The position numbers and the translations under genes were made by a program. The notes under the pieces were generated by a model. The model worked only from the letters and a program-made list of their open reading frames with translations, ran no database searches and had not been told where the DNA came from. Positions 48,900 through 61,206 of a stretch of DNA of 64,000 nt are shown here, in pieces (position 1 is the stretch's first letter; the number at the start of each line of letters is the position of its first letter). Origin of the DNA: Psilocybe azurescens (Eukaryota > Basidiomycota > Agaricomycetes > Agaricales > Agrocybaceae); the NCBI GenBank assembly GCA_023853785.1, contig JAJIRX010000557.1, positions 496,001-560,000 of the forward strand, read 5' to 3'.

Positions 48900-49528
48900 T
48901 AGGATGATAGAACTATTTTAGTACTAGACGATGGAGAGAGCGCAACGGAATGTTTTTTAGCAAAAAAAAGAGTTGAGAATTTCGAATTAGACAGAGATCC
49001 GGTCGCACGTGGCCCCTATATTAGGCTCATCCCCATCACCGAAGGGCGGCAGAGGGCGGCAGTCCGTAATACCGTATTGGGTCTACACTGGCTCATAACC
49101 CCGCACTTGTTCTGGCTTGCGGCGTTCGTTGCGCTCTTGCATATATCATGTTGTCAGACACAGTTGGCCACTGTTTAAAATTTACACGGGATATCTGAAT
49201 TTTACCATTCTGAGGCGAAAGGTGGCTGTGATTTTGACGTCGGGCTTTCGGGCTTCAGAGTCCTTATTTGGATATCTGAAGGGAGTTGACAAACCCTTAT
49301 AAACCGTACCGACCTCCCACAACATCATATCCGTCCGCTGGGTCACTTCTACCAAATGCGCACATTGGTGTAGCACCGCAATCATACGGTCATGAAAAAC
49401 GTCCGGATCTCATACTTATATGAACAGACAAAGAAATTCATGTAACACTTCCACATCTTCTGGTACAAATTGGTAGGTTTGAAGCAAGACGTCGATTCCG
49501 TTTCAGCATATAAGTCCGCCTGCCTCAA
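48900..49528. promoter_or_regulatory. Divergent promoter region of FOL2 and the ABC transporter
   Basis: This 629-bp spacer lies between divergent genes. A CACGTG is at 49006-49011, 107 bp from the FOL2 start. Directly repeated gggcggcagagggcggcag occurs at about 49044-49062. The rest has no supportable gene. Confidence 0.4.
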
Positions 49529-52254
49529 ATGAGGTCCCCACTCTCTTTCCGTGCCAATTTACGCCACAGAACAATATCTCGTAGGATGCGTTATCCTGCA
49601 GATTTCCAGGTGCCATCTTGTCGCGACCCTTCCTCAAAAGGTTCGACTGTAGTTGAACCAGAATCTGTCTATGACGCCTGGCTGGCTTCCAGAGAAATTC
49701 CAGGACAACCCGGGTCATACCTCGTTCCCGGAGCGCCTCGCGCTCTGAATACTAAAAACGCTCAGCTAGCACTGTATGTTACTAGGACATGCACCCTAGA
49801 CTTTGTGCGTGTCTATTGGCTTCCTTTGGACTTTATTCATTAAGCATTCAACTTCTAGTTGAGAATGCTCTGGATGTTGAATCCTTTCAAGACGACGCTC
49901 ATGATGGCCCTAAATATTATTCGAAGCCTTTTCCCTGCTTTTAGAGGTTATTCTCAGGTCCGTCACTATGATGTCCATTTTATTTTTTTTCTGATGGTTT
50001 ACCGAAACTCACAGGCTTTGATAGTCGACGAGGTAGGCCAACTCCTTTGAAAATTTTAAGTTTTCTTTATAAAAATTTGGCCCCTCAAAAGCTACAATCC
50101 TTGATTGCATCAGAAAGCTTCACGTGGAGCCGACTGTTATATCTTGTATCGACGGAGGTCTTTCGAAGAGTCATAGAAGGGTGTCTCGACTCTTATGCGT
50201 AAGTTATTTTGAGCTTTGCAACAGCAACATGTGGTTAATCAAATTCTAAATGCAGTGCTTCAAATGAGAGCGAGGTTCTGGGTTCTGCCCGTTTCTATAT
50301 CGAACACAAGCAGATGGAACAAAGGCTACGTCTCGATGTTCCAACTTTAGCGGACCCAACTGTCCGCGTCCTCCTCCAAGAATCGGACCTCTTCGCGCGT
50401 TCATTTGGTGGCGGTGGATTTGGCATGCTATCACCAATGGATTTCATTAATGTCATTTCGCTTACGACCGAAATAGCCTCTCACCTCTTTTTAATCGTTT
50501 CTCTCACCCGCGGTGCATTTCACTTCGGCATACTTTTTCTGTCTATATTTTCCACCATGTTACCCTTCTTTCTGTCTTGGTTCAATTACTCACGCGACCC
50601 GGCGGAAGCGGCCACAACAACAACAGAGGCGGAAGCCTGTGATCGCCAAGAACGCCTGCGCAACCTAGCCTACAGTGATATTCACCGTCCTGAAATCGCA
50701 TTATTTGGTCTGAGTGACTGGATATTACAGTCATGGTCAAGTGCAAGAAAAGTTGTTCTTTCCTTTGAACAGCCGTCTTACGCGCGAAATACGTCTATCG
50801 TCGACCAATTCAACCTCACGGAGCTTGTGGGCTCTGTCCAAAACGTACGTGTGATGTGATAAATCATAACCTTGATTTGGTTACAATGACCTAATGAATG
50901 TCTAGATCCCCCCTGCTATTGTTACTGAAAGGATCCTCGACTTCCCTCGGCTCATTGACGGTGTATCGTAGCTCGATACAAAGCCTGGTATATGCTTCTC
51001 GAAATTTGGTGACTACCACCAAAATGGTCTTCCAAGGCTTGTTTTTGATGTCCGCCTTCACGGCAGGCATGAAATTGAAGCCAAAATTGAATCCGAAACG
51101 CGAAGATATGGCTCGTTATGTTTCTGTACAAGGAGGGGCTAGCATCGTTGCAAGGTACTATCTTTTGCTCTCACGAATTAGTGGGTAGCTAATTTCGAGA
51201 AGAGGTCTGTCTTACACTTATCCGGGTTCCGATAAACCGGCGCTTAAAAACGTCAATTTCTCGCTAAAAGCCGGCGAAACCTTGGCAATCGTTGGTTACA
51301 ACGGCTCAGGTATGTCATACTTTTTCCAAAACAAAAATGAAACATCCACATATTGATCATTGTAACAGGGAAATCTACGCTTGCAAAAATCTTGCTACGC
51401 ATAGTTGACTATGACAAAGGCTCTCTGCTTGTCAATGGTGTCAATGTTAGAAATTATCACCCTGCAGAGTACCATAGTCACTTGAGCGCGGTTTTTCAAG
51501 GCTTCTCCAAGTTTAGCAGCACGTTGAAAGAGAATGTGGGCTTGGGGAACATTGAAAAAATTGGGTATGTGCCCGCCATCCAAGCAGCTATTCATTTGGC
51601 TGAGGCCGACAAGTTTGTCGAGTCTCTTCCACATGGACTCAAGACAATGCTTGCTACTCCTGGATTTGAAAGTATGTCTTATCCAGGTATAATGAATTTT
51701 GGTGAGTCATCGAAACGACATGACCTCTCTGGTGGCGAGGTATGTATTTACTGATACCATCCTCTGATATCGCTAAACTCCGAATAATCATTTTTCTCTT
51801 TGTGTAGTGGCAAAAGTTGCTTTAGCAAGGGCATTCATGCGAGCAAAAGAGCCCGGGGTTGACCTATTAATATTTGACGAACCTGTAAACCATTTTCTCC
51901 GCGTTCTTCGCAGCTATTACACTGGACTGACAATCCTACAGACCTCCTCCCTGGATGCATTAGCACAAAGCCAAATTACCGCTACTTTAAAGAGTATATC
52001 GCGCACGCCAAACGGCGAAAGGACAAAAACGATCATCTATATTACTCATAGTGTTTCAACCGCCCGAAGTGCGGATAAAATTGCCATGATGAAGGATGGC
52101 GTGAGTGTCGCTTGCTGCTTCCTTCTTTCTCATTCTCAAACGCCCTCTTTTGCAGACCATAACCGAGTTTGGAACTCATGAAGAGCTCCTTGCGAAAAAA
52201 GATGGGGGATATGCGACGCTGTATAACGCGGCACAGGGAATCCCATCGCCCTAG
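49529..52254 (+). CDS. ABC transporter with degenerate membrane domain (basidiomycete type)
   Basis: Half-size ABC protein. The membrane part has Ala-Phe-Arg-Gly-Tyr-Ser-Gln-Ala-Leu-Ile-Val-Asp-Glu and a hydrophobic pair of helices near 50450-50590 (Phe-Ile-Asn-Val-Ile-Ser-Leu to Phe-Phe-Leu-Ser-Trp). The ATPase has Walker A Gly-Tyr-Asn-Gly-Ser-Gly-Lys-Ser-Thr (split by an intron at 51310-51367), Q-loop Val-Phe-Gln-Gly-Phe, signature Leu-Ser-Gly-Gly-Glu, Walker B Leu-Leu-Ile-Phe-Asp-Glu-Pro and His in Ile-Thr-His-Ser. A longer than usual insert lies between the Leu-Pro-His-Gly-Leu and the signature. A one-base break is likely within 50907-50936. The start at 49529 is tentative; 49586 is the alternative. 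The substrate is unknown. Confidence 0.82.
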
Positions 52255-52369
52255 AAGATTAAGCAGTAGATGTAATGTATCTTTATTGGTAAATACGACA
52301 ATAGACGCCTAGATGTATCACGTAATGTATGTAATGTATAATTGCTGTAATATAGACACAAGGGAAAAA

Positions 52370-55300
52370 TCATGCCAATTCACGCATGGAATTGTCAACG
52401 AAACAGACCGCACCGTCAGCGACAAAGGCATCAACCGTGGTATTGTCGGCATTTGGCAAACCCCTGTGCTGGTTGTAGGATGGTTCTGCCCATTGCCATA
52501 AACACCAACAAGTAACTCTGCGCTGCGAATTCCATCGACCAAGGATGGGACTTGAACCTGAACGGGGGTCTCAATGGCGGTTCTTATAGAATTAACCCAG
52601 TAATCTTACCAAGAGTTGTGTTTCAACGAATATGCCCAGAAGGTTATTTGCCTTAGCGAATTCTACGGCTGCGCCAACACTTGATACCCGTTTATCATCA
52701 TTTCCTGACCCGGACGCTGTTGAAGAAGGAAGATTCGCGGCATCTTTACCACACACAGAGCCAAAGAAAACGGGATCTAGAGAAGTGTCAATGTGAGACC
52801 AGACAGCTCGAAGTAAGGCGACTTACAATTTGGTTGTTTCCAATTCAGAGCCGAGCATACATCCGGTGAGAAAGATATGAATGCTATTTTCCTCCTTGTG
52901 AATTGCGTTTCGAGGAGGTCGGAGACATTAAATATTGTCTGAAGAACCGAATCCACAAATCTATTGAGATTGAGTCGATGTAGATTTAGTGACCTCATGG
53001 TGACTTCTGAGGGATAAGCCAAATCGAATAACACATTGACGGCCGGTGAAAGGAGCTGCAAAATAGATATTAGTTGGCGCAAGGCGTCATAAAATGAGAA
53101 TAAATATACCTTCAGTAAATTATCCAATGATATCATTGCGCGAGGAAGATATTTGACCCAATCAATTGGTGTACCAGCTGCGATGCCATCCACATCTTTC
53201 CCAACAGATTTCGCTAAAGCCTCAAACTGCGCCAACGTAACATCTGCTACGCCGAGTTCGAAGTTGATGCCTGGAAGTAGCCAATCAAAGTATACCACGG
53301 GATGAAGATCCCGGGTGACTTGAATAACAACGTAGATATAGCTTCCCCGAAGAGAGAATATCGCCAGTGTCCGACCAATGTTGTTAATCGCGTTATACAC
53401 AGGTGACGCATGAACAGACCCAATATGATTGGGGCGACGAGGCGTGCGAGGCGGAGCTGAACTCGATATATTCCCAGCTGCGACTGCTGTAGACTTCCAG
53501 TAGGTTTCCAAGTCACCGCCAACTTCCAGGGTAACCCCTTTGAAAGAAGTGATAATATTTATTTCGAAATCGACCTAAAAATCAATTTGAGTCTGGTTTA
53601 ATTCAAAAGCTGATTTGACCATACCTCGCCGATGACACGCAATCTGTTGTCGACTATAGGCAACGTGAAAGACTGGTTGTTTTGTATATCCTGGAACATG
53701 CGAGGTAAAGCCACTGCACGACCTATTGTTTTCGTGCCAAAATTAGGATACACAGAGAATTCCAGAGCTAAATTCTCCAGAGATGCTATCTGGAAGGAAA
53801 AGGAACCTTCATCGCTGTTCTGAGGAAGAGATATGGTGTACGGAGCGGAGTTTACGTGTGGACCAGCCGTCATGACGAGTTTAAGAGGAGTCGTTGAAAG
53901 AAGATATTCATCCTTGAAAAAGGGGCTTATGAGGCGATGATGGAGGCGTACACCACTGACTTCGTTTTTGTTGTTTGTCGATCGTCCTATTGAGACTTGT
54001 ACGAAGTGGGAATTCACCAGATAATTGTGACCGTATACGCGGTGGGGCATGATCGGAGGCGGCAAGGACAGAGAAGGGATTTGATCTATTTCGAATTCGC
54101 TAACAGAGCCCTTATCCGACCAGGGCGACCGACTAGAGCTGGGAGGTACGTGTACCATGCTTGGAATATCTTTGGTGACGGATAATAGAATTTCCAAGCA
54201 AGCTTGATGACCGAACCATGCGGCATAATGTGATGCATAATGTCCGAGTTCGTCTTTCATGGACAAACGACAACCACCAGATACAAGGATACGGACACAT
54301 TCTGCATGGCCATACCGCGCAGCATGAAATAGAGGTGTCCATTCGTGGTACTTGTCTGGGGTATCCCAACCATCGAGGTGGAGAAGCAATCGACAGATGG
54401 CATCATGCCCTTCCCGTGCTGCAAGGTGAATGGGGTACTCGCCATTGCTGTTCGGTAACGAGGTCGCACTATGTTCCAGTAGCAAAACGACAACATCGAC
54501 ATGGCCTGCTTGAGCAGCGAGAGACAGTGGACTAAAATCTCCAGACGACATAGGAGGTTGCACTGGAACGTGTCCTTTCTCAAAAGAACACGGACACAAG
54601 CCACATCGCCTTTTAGTGTAGCATATACTAGGGGACTGTAATTATCTCGATCAAGAATATTGGGAGAAGCATTCGCATCCAAGAGTTGATCACAAACATG
54701 CGCATGTCCTTTCATTGCAGCATAATGGAGGGCCGTCCGTCCGTACACATCACACTTATCCACGGCGACATTGTTTTCGATGCACAAAGATACCATCCGC
54801 TGGGCCCCAGCAATCGCGGCTTCATGAAGGCAAGTGCGTCCATTAATGTCGTCGATGAATTGGAAATCGAATGGAGAAGTAAGTGTCGCTAGAATAAGGT
54901 CTGTAAGATCTGGGGGCGCTTCAATGATGATATTCCAGAGTATCCGTGTCACGTTGCCCATTCCACCGGATTGTTGGGCGAGGAGATCAGAGTAGTGAAC
55001 GCAATCAACGAGAGCGTTGGCATCGTTAGCTGCAAGAGCCCTGTGGAAGTTACTTTCTAGATCGCGGAATGGGCCGGTAGGTGGTGTAATCTCTGTTAAG
55101 ATTTGTTGAGCGAATATGTCATTCGCTCCAGGGCCTTCAAATTTCAGTCCGGAAGAAAGATCAGTGATATTCAGCAAGCAAGTAGCCACAGTATCTGCGA
55201 GTTCAGAGATCAGCTATAGAATAGGATTTAGCACAGTAGCGTTGTCCTTCAAAATGTTTTAAAGGCACCTGTCGGTTGAAAACTGGTTGGACATCGACTT

Positions 55301-56095
55301 GTCGAGCTAGATACAGTTCTTTCGTCGTAGATGTCGATCGCTTGTCGTATTTTTTGAGAATCTTGCGGAAGCCGGTAGCATTGATCTCTACAAATTGCTT
55401 TCATGCAAGTTATGAAAGAGGGGTTTCAGGTAAAAAAAAAAAAAACCTGTAGTTTCCCTAGATCTCTTTCCAGCAAACGAAAACCTTCTTCCACTGCGCT
55501 CCATTCGACGTGACTTGCGGTGGTGTTACCTGTTGTGTCAGGTATGCCTCTCATAGCCGCCGCCCTACGCTTGGATAAAAGGGTTTCCATCCGGAGTGTT
55601 ACTTCTGCTTCTTTTTGAAGATAGAAGGCATTGATCTGCAAGTATCAGGGAGAATATAATCAGAGGCCTGAAAGACGAAAACTTTTTACACTTCACACCT
55701 TTTCTAACTCTCGCTCGAGCTTGAAGAAAAAAGCTGCCTTGTGTGCTCGAAAATCGGGTCCTCGTTCGAGATCGTGCCCCGAAGCTGCAAAAAAGGCGGT
55801 TGACCAGGACTGCCTGCAGGCGATGCTGCGGGACTTGGACGAATAGTCTGCGATATCGGCTGTGGCGATAATTGGATCAAAGTATCGGTTGGACGAACCC
55901 CTAATGCCAACGCCGCTGCCTCTGATGCCGGCCGGTTGGCAGCGAGCGAGGAGATGATTTTTTCAAGAACTTGTAATCAAGATAGTAGCTCGACCATCCT
56001 GGAACCTGTTGGGCCTGTATTTGCTTCCCGAACTGTATGGTTGGGTTAACGTCAATTCAGGGGTCTTGATAAGTGGCACTTAAACGCACCTTCAT
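52370..56095 (-). CDS. PHO81: PHO81-like CDK inhibitor (SPX - ankyrin - GDPD-like)
   Basis: Phosphate-sensing regulator of the PHO pathway kinase. The SPX domain begins Met-Lys-Phe-Gly-Lys-Gln-Ile; the start at 56093-56095 is followed after six coding bases by an intron. It continues Trp-Ser-Ser-Tyr-Tyr-Leu-Asp-Tyr-Lys, and Ala-Thr-Gly-Phe-Arg-Lys-Ile-Leu-Lys-Lys-Tyr-Asp-Lys is its signature end. About six ankyrin repeats lie at 54200-54850 (Gly-Arg-Thr-Ala-Leu-His-Tyr-Ala-Ala, Tyr-Pro-Ile-His-Leu-Ala-Ala-Arg-Glu-Gly). The GDPD-like domain (52400-53500) has Val-Ile-Gln-Val-Thr-Arg-Asp and ends at 52370. Catalytic residues seem eroded, as is usual in Pho81. Four single-base breaks: 52455-52456, 54582-54585, 55755-55757 and the T run 55958-55963. 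The first long intron starts with GT plus fourteen T. Confidence 0.88.
55432..55445. repeat. 14-nt A/T homopolymer at a PHO81 splice donor
   Basis: Fourteen A on the plus strand (T on the coding strand) directly follow the GT donor of an intron inside the SPX region. Such a U-rich 5' splice context is unusual and also prone to sequencing error. Confidence 0.7.
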
Positions 56096-56306
56096 GGTTA
56101 GATTTGAATGCAATCAGCTTCAAGATGAAGATGGAGCAGAAAAGCAAGAGAACAATAGATACGACAAACGTCCACCTCAAGGCTCGGTATAACTAGTCCA
56201 GATCTCAATATCCATGGAAAGGGCAGGCTTGAAGAAATTCACGGTCTCGCTAGAGATAACTCGACTACTCGTGGAAGTCTTCGAAATGCAAGTCCAAATT
56301 TCTACA

Positions 56307-56312
56307 CACGTG
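56307..56312. promoter_or_regulatory. CACGTG box in the PHO81 promoter
   Basis: CACGTG sits 212 bp upstream of the PHO81 start in the 405-bp spacer before PEX12. In yeast, PHO81 is itself induced by the bHLH factor Pho4, which binds this core. Flanking bases here (ACACACGTGCTT) do not distinguish Pho4 from Cbf1. Confidence 0.4.
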
Positions 56313-56500
56313 CTTCGAAACGGATGCAAATATAACAGGGACTCCATGCCTCAAGGACGCGTTCAAGGACATAGTCCGTAAAAATCATCATGATATATGA
56401 AATGTCGATCTTTTTGCAACACTAAATCTAAATAACCGAAACCTCTCCGATAATCGATGTATATTGATTGCCCACAGCCTCAACGAACGTGCGTACACCA

Positions 56501-57876
56501 TCAAACTAACACTTTTCTTAATTGCCATACTCGAGCGGGCAGCAGGGTCACTGGACACTTTTCGTGCTTCTCTACTTGATCATAGGCACATCGGTAGCAG
56601 AAAACATATCCTGAAGGCAGCGCGGTAGCATTATTCATACTTTTGCTGCAAATTGGACAAATCCCATATGCTGTCTTGTTAAAAGGTATGCCTTGAGGAT
56701 GCGGAGGTAACATGGTCGGTGGTGGGATTGCAGGTCCTCGTGGGGAGGTCGATAATGCGCGAGCAGGAGATCCTGGCGAATACCACCATTCCAGAAATTT
56801 GATGAAGAATATTGCTGTAGGTAACAATAGACGAAGAGAGTCCAACAAAAGACGCGGGGACCTTAAAAGAAGTCGTCTGAGACGGGTTAGTAACGTGCGT
56901 TTGGTTTCTGGCGATATTTTCTTTTGGGATGCTGAACTTGCAGCTCTCTAGAACGTGGGTTCAGCAGCGAAGTCTCTCATTGGAGTGAATTGTCTCACAA
57001 AGTCTTCAATTCCTAATCTTCGAATATCCACGCCTATCCAACTTAGCCATGGACGATACGATGTTGTTTTGTCAAAGAGGTAGGCGATATTCCATAAAAG
57101 TAACCAAACTTCCATGGTAGTATTGAGATAGGGGTAGGCGGCTTTAAAGACGCGTCTGAATCGCCCTTTGAAACTCTGCCACCAATTAATCAGTTAGGGT
57201 TTCGCATATACAACCCTGCGAAGTACCTGATCTGTGAGTGCTTGGATTTGTCTCGCGTCTAAACCTTCATGAAGAACGTCGGAACCGACACCTCCCCCAA
57301 TTCTTCGAAATAATCTTGGGCTTTTGCTCTGAGATATGGTACTCCTACCTGAAAACGTTGTATCAGAAGACTGTCGCATGAAGAAGAGAAAAACACCCAC
57401 TAGAAAGAGTAACGACCTCCATATCTCCTGACTTTTCAGCTTCTCTCCATTTGGTATGCCTTCGACGGCAGCTTTCGCCCTTTCGGTTTCTATGTATGGC
57501 TTGCGTCTTCTTTTTTAGTCCATAGAAATTCTCGGCAAAAGAAGCATCTAGCCAAAGAATTCAACGTTCAGTTCCAGAAGCAATAAAAGCAATTTACTGT
57601 GTGATCTCAAATAGTGCCTCTCGACTACTAGCATGACAAGAGCATAAAACTCTTCATGGCGATTCACCACACGTAAAAGGTAACGTGGATATCGTTGCGC
57701 GAAAACCTAAACAGATACATTGAGTATGAAATATGAACGGCGAGAATTATGTCCGAATTTACCGCCAGAACATATTTCAGAGCAGGCTGTAAGAGGTCGC
57801 GCAACTGCTCTTGTGCCAGGAGTTCGAATAAAGATGGCTTCAAGGGGTCTGTCCCATTGTCGTTAAAGAATTCCAT
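56501..57876 (-). CDS. PEX12: Peroxin-12, peroxisomal RING-type import component
   Basis: Integral peroxisomal membrane protein of the Pex2-Pex10-Pex12 ubiquitin ligase that recycles the import receptor Pex5. The N-terminus Met-Glu-Phe-Phe-Asn (57876) is followed by helices containing Pro-Tyr-Leu-Arg-Ala-Lys and [11 protein letters not shown]. The C-terminal degenerate RING has Cys-Pro-Ile-Cys, Phe-Cys-Tyr-Arg-Cys and Cys-Pro-Val-Thr, binding fewer zinc ligands than classic RINGs, which is normal in Pex12. An apparent stop near 56950 is removed by a 51-nt GTGAGA...TTCTAG intron. Stop TGA at 56501-56503. No frame repair needed. Confidence 0.93.
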
Positions 57877-58077
57877 GTCGTCGGTCGGTTAGAGAATTTT
57901 GATAGATGAATAGCTATCAAAGACTGTGTCAATGCCTTGCCATTGAATAGAGATGTGTTGTAGCGGAGATAGACAATCTGAGTCTGTGTCCGGACTCCGA
58001 GAGGATTGAAGAAGGGATCGTTATAGCCGGCCAGAATCAAGCGCGGGTAGCCGGGCAAAGCCTGCAGTAATGGAGAT

Positions 58078-58083
58078 CACGTG
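58078..58083. promoter_or_regulatory. CACGTG between PEX12 and PRE5
   Basis: Lies 66 bp before the PRE5 start in a 272-bp divergent spacer. I saw no yeast-type PACE element (GGTGGCAAA) for the proteasome gene. Confidence 0.3.
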
Positions 58084-58148
58084 CACATAATAGCACACTG
58101 GACGGACGCGTCACCTCCGTCCAGTCTACTATCTTCTCATCTTTCATC

Positions 58149-59284
58149 ATGGTATTTATTGTAGTTTTGCGCACATATACGTGTATCTTACGCTCTGAAT
58201 TAGTTTAGAAACACCTACGATTCCGACAATACTGTCTTCTCACCCCAGGGACGCTTGCATCAAGTGGAATATGCTCTGGAAGCCGTGAAGCAGGGATCAG
58301 CCGCGATTGGATTGCGTTCGAAGACGCATGCGGTCCTGCTTGCTTTGAAAGTTCGTGGACAATCTCTGCATGCACCCACTAATCGCGCAATCTGATGAAG
58401 CTTTGAACTCCTAGCGTTCGACAGGCGAACTTGCGTCCTATCAACAAAAGATGTTTCGAATAGATGATCATGTCGGTATCGCCATTGCTGGATTGACCTC
58501 CGATGCCCGTGTATTAAGGTGTGCGATACCTTTCCCAGAGATACGCTCTTATGTCCTTATTAAATTCTTGTCTATAAAGCAACTTTATGCGTCAACAAGC
58601 CATGTCATCCAAGATGATCTTCAACAGACCCATTCCCGTAAATCGGCTGGTTTCATCAATTGCTGATAGTAAGTGGACCTTACTCTTTCCACGTGGTACA
58701 CCCTTAATGGTATGGATTTGGGCAGAGGCGCAAGTAAATACCCAAGAATATGGTCGTCGTCCATACGGAGTTGGATTCCTTGTTATTGGCCAAGATAACA
58801 GCGGCCCCCACCTTTACGAATTCTCTCCTTCAGGAAACTCTTTTGAATACTATGCCATGTCTATCGGGGCCAGGAGTCAGAGCGCTAAGACATATCTTGA
58901 GAAACATTACGAAGAGTTTGCCGATTGTGTGTTCTCAGGACTCTTCACCTTTTTCATGTGAGATGCTTATTTCTTTCTCGTCCAGGCGCACTCGAGGATC
59001 TGGTCCGTCATGGACTTCATGCATTGCGTGAGACCCTCCAACAAGACAAGGAACTCAATGTGAACAACACATCAATTGGCATTATCGGTCCTAAAAGCGA
59101 GCACGAGACGTCAGAGACTCCTGGAGGAGCATTCCGAATTCTCGAGAACGAAGCTGTCGAACCCTTCCTTCATACAATGCGTTCCAAAGAGGACCTAAAA
59201 GAGGAGGAACGAAAGGAGGCGGCACTAAAAGCAGCTGAAGTGGCACCAGCAGCCGGTGACGACGACGTACAAATGTCCGGATAG
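58149..59284 (+). CDS. PRE5: 20S proteasome alpha6 subunit (PSMA1/Pre5)
   Basis: Alpha-ring component of the 20S proteasome core. The ATG (58149-58151) is immediately followed by an intron; exon 2 continues Phe-Arg-Asn-Thr-Tyr-Asp-Ser-Asp. Alpha-subunit signature: [11 protein letters not shown]. Further conserved blocks are [21 protein letters not shown] and Ala-Met-Ser-Ile-Gly-Ala-Arg-Ser-Gln. The C-terminal tail is acidic and Lys/Glu-rich, longer than in human PSMA1. All exons join in frame. Tail-to-tail with COX15, 167 bp apart. Confidence 0.96.
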
Positions 59285-59451
59285 GCGTACACATAATTGT
59301 ATTATATCTCTTTCGAATGTTATTCTCTTTGCTTTCTGCTCATTGGACATTCTTTGGTTATGATATATATGTGTTGTGCTGGATAGTGAGTTGTGAGGTT
59401 TATGTCTAAATTAGTACTTTTGTGCTCTTCCTAACGTAAGACGAGCGTAAG

Positions 59452-61070
59452 TTATGCTTTCTTAGTCTTCACAGCCGCTCCTTTAAGAGACCTCCAAGCC
59501 CTTGCCGCCGCCCCCGGTCTTCGCATTGTAAGTAACAAATGCACCATTGCACTCATGAGCATGACGCTGCCGGCTTGGTGCGCTGCGGCCAAAGGCACGG
59601 GAACTAGGTACAGTAAGGTGGTTATGCCCAATGCCACCTGGATATTTGCCATTGCAAAAGCGGCCTTTGTCGCCACAAGAGTTAGCTGTGGCAAAGCGGC
59701 ACGGATGGCAGGGCGGAATGTTTGCAGGTATAGAGCAGCTGTGGCGAAGTAGGTAGTGGTGGCCTGGAACGCGCCGTCAGTCCCATTAATAAACACGGCT
59801 GTATTTTACGCACTAGCACACGATGATCAAACTGAACTGTGGTTGGATTCTCAAATATGTTTCGCCACCATGTGTCGGATTTGTCTGTGTTCTTGGCATA
59901 AGCCGTTGAGAAGAGCTCATCCACAGGCGGCGCCAGGCGCCCGCCCATGAGTGGAAATTCGTTATAGAGTAAACCCGCATCCAATCCTGCGACGAAGGCA
60001 CCTACAACCGAAGCCAGTTTTAGCACAACACGCACCCAAACGCAGAACATACGTGCCTGACAAAGCAGTCAAAAAGACAAGACCGGTCAACACCCATGAC
60101 TGTCTTCGGAAAGACTTGAGTAGTGGGTTGGCCAGCACCTGGGATATTTTAACCGTCGTTCCGCTCCATTTAGCACCATGGGCGAATTTATAGTCCTTGA
60201 TCACTGCCATACCCGTACCAAACATACCGAGGTAAAGAAGAAACGCCATTCCGAGATGAGATGCAAGACGGTACTGCGATACACGAGGAACTGCTCCTGG
60301 AGTGTCCATAAGGGAATCTTCGAGGCCGGATTTGACCATGTACCACCCAAGGGCGCCCTGTGCACCGATGAGGAGTGCAAGTCCAGACATGCGCAGAGTC
60401 ATGGACTTGGGAATCTGCTTTCGGGCGGCGAAGTAAACCAGAGGTCCAACGAAGACGAGGCCAATCAGACGGCCCAACACACGATGCCCCCACTCCATAT
60501 AAAAAATAGATTTGAAGTCCTCCAGCGATATCGAATGGTTCATGCTGGACGATATATTTTTAAGCAAGATTACCGCAGAGCTAACGGAAAGCGCACGTAC
60601 AGCTTGAATTCCGGGGTAGCCTTGTACTTGTCGAATTCGACCATCCAGTCGGCATGGGACAGAGGGGGCAGGACGCCTGTGATAGGTTTCCATTCCGTTA
60701 TGCTGAGGCCTGACTCTGTTAGACGCGTTACTCCACCGACGACAATGATCCCGAGGACCAGGACCGAGGAGAGCATTAACCATCTCCCAACAGCAGGCGA
60801 GGGGAGAATGGGAAGCGCAGACGGAGGTTCCGTTACTGTTGTAGGCTGCACCCGCTGGAGTGGTCTATTCCAGTGGAGGAAACGAACAGACGGGGTGTTT
60901 AATGTAAATCCCGTACCAGGACGTCTACCCAGGGCGCCTAAAGTGGTGAGTGGTTTTGACCATTGCACGCGACTAGTAGAGACGGCGCGTAGTTGAGTTG
61001 CTCTGGCGCATAATTTGAAGCTAGATAGTGCATTGAAGCGTATCGAGCTCCTCGATACACCCAACAACAT
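59452..61070 (-). CDS. COX15: COX15, heme A synthase
   Basis: Mitochondrial inner-membrane enzyme that oxidises heme O to heme A for cytochrome oxidase. An Arg/Ser-rich presequence (residues 1 to about 60) precedes eight predicted membrane helices. Heme-liganding His residues are in Glu-Trp-Gly-His-Arg, Ala-Ser-His-Leu-Gly, Phe-Asp-His-Arg and [13 protein letters not shown] and Gly-Leu-Asp-Ala-Gly are typical. The intron near 60000-60050 leaves the frame off by one under any GT-AG choice; an extra G at its acceptor (ggt) is the simplest explanation. It is divergent from BOL3. Confidence 0.94.
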
Positions 61071-61206
61071 GGTCCAAGAAGCGCAAGGAAGGATGGCAAA
61101 CGACGACAGGGTCTGGATGCCGGGCTAAAGATGATCGACGGCACGCGCCTGACCAATCGGAAGAGGGAAGTTGCTTTCTTGAGAGGCCTAGCCTCAGCCA
61201 GCCGCC
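61071..61206. promoter_or_regulatory. Bidirectional promoter of COX15 and BOL3
   Basis: Only 136 bp separate the two start codons, so both mitochondrial genes must share this control region. No TATA box is apparent and the segment is GC-richer than surrounding spacers. Confidence 0.55.

Noticed and set aside
52525..52640. tRNA-like T-arm (GGT TCA AGT CC on the minus strand)
   Set aside because: The stems do not pair, no acceptor or D-arm fits, and the stretch is coding sequence of PHO81.
56900..57000. Apparent in-frame stop making PEX12 a pseudogene
   Set aside because: A 51-nt GT-AG intron removes the stop and restores the conserved sequence.
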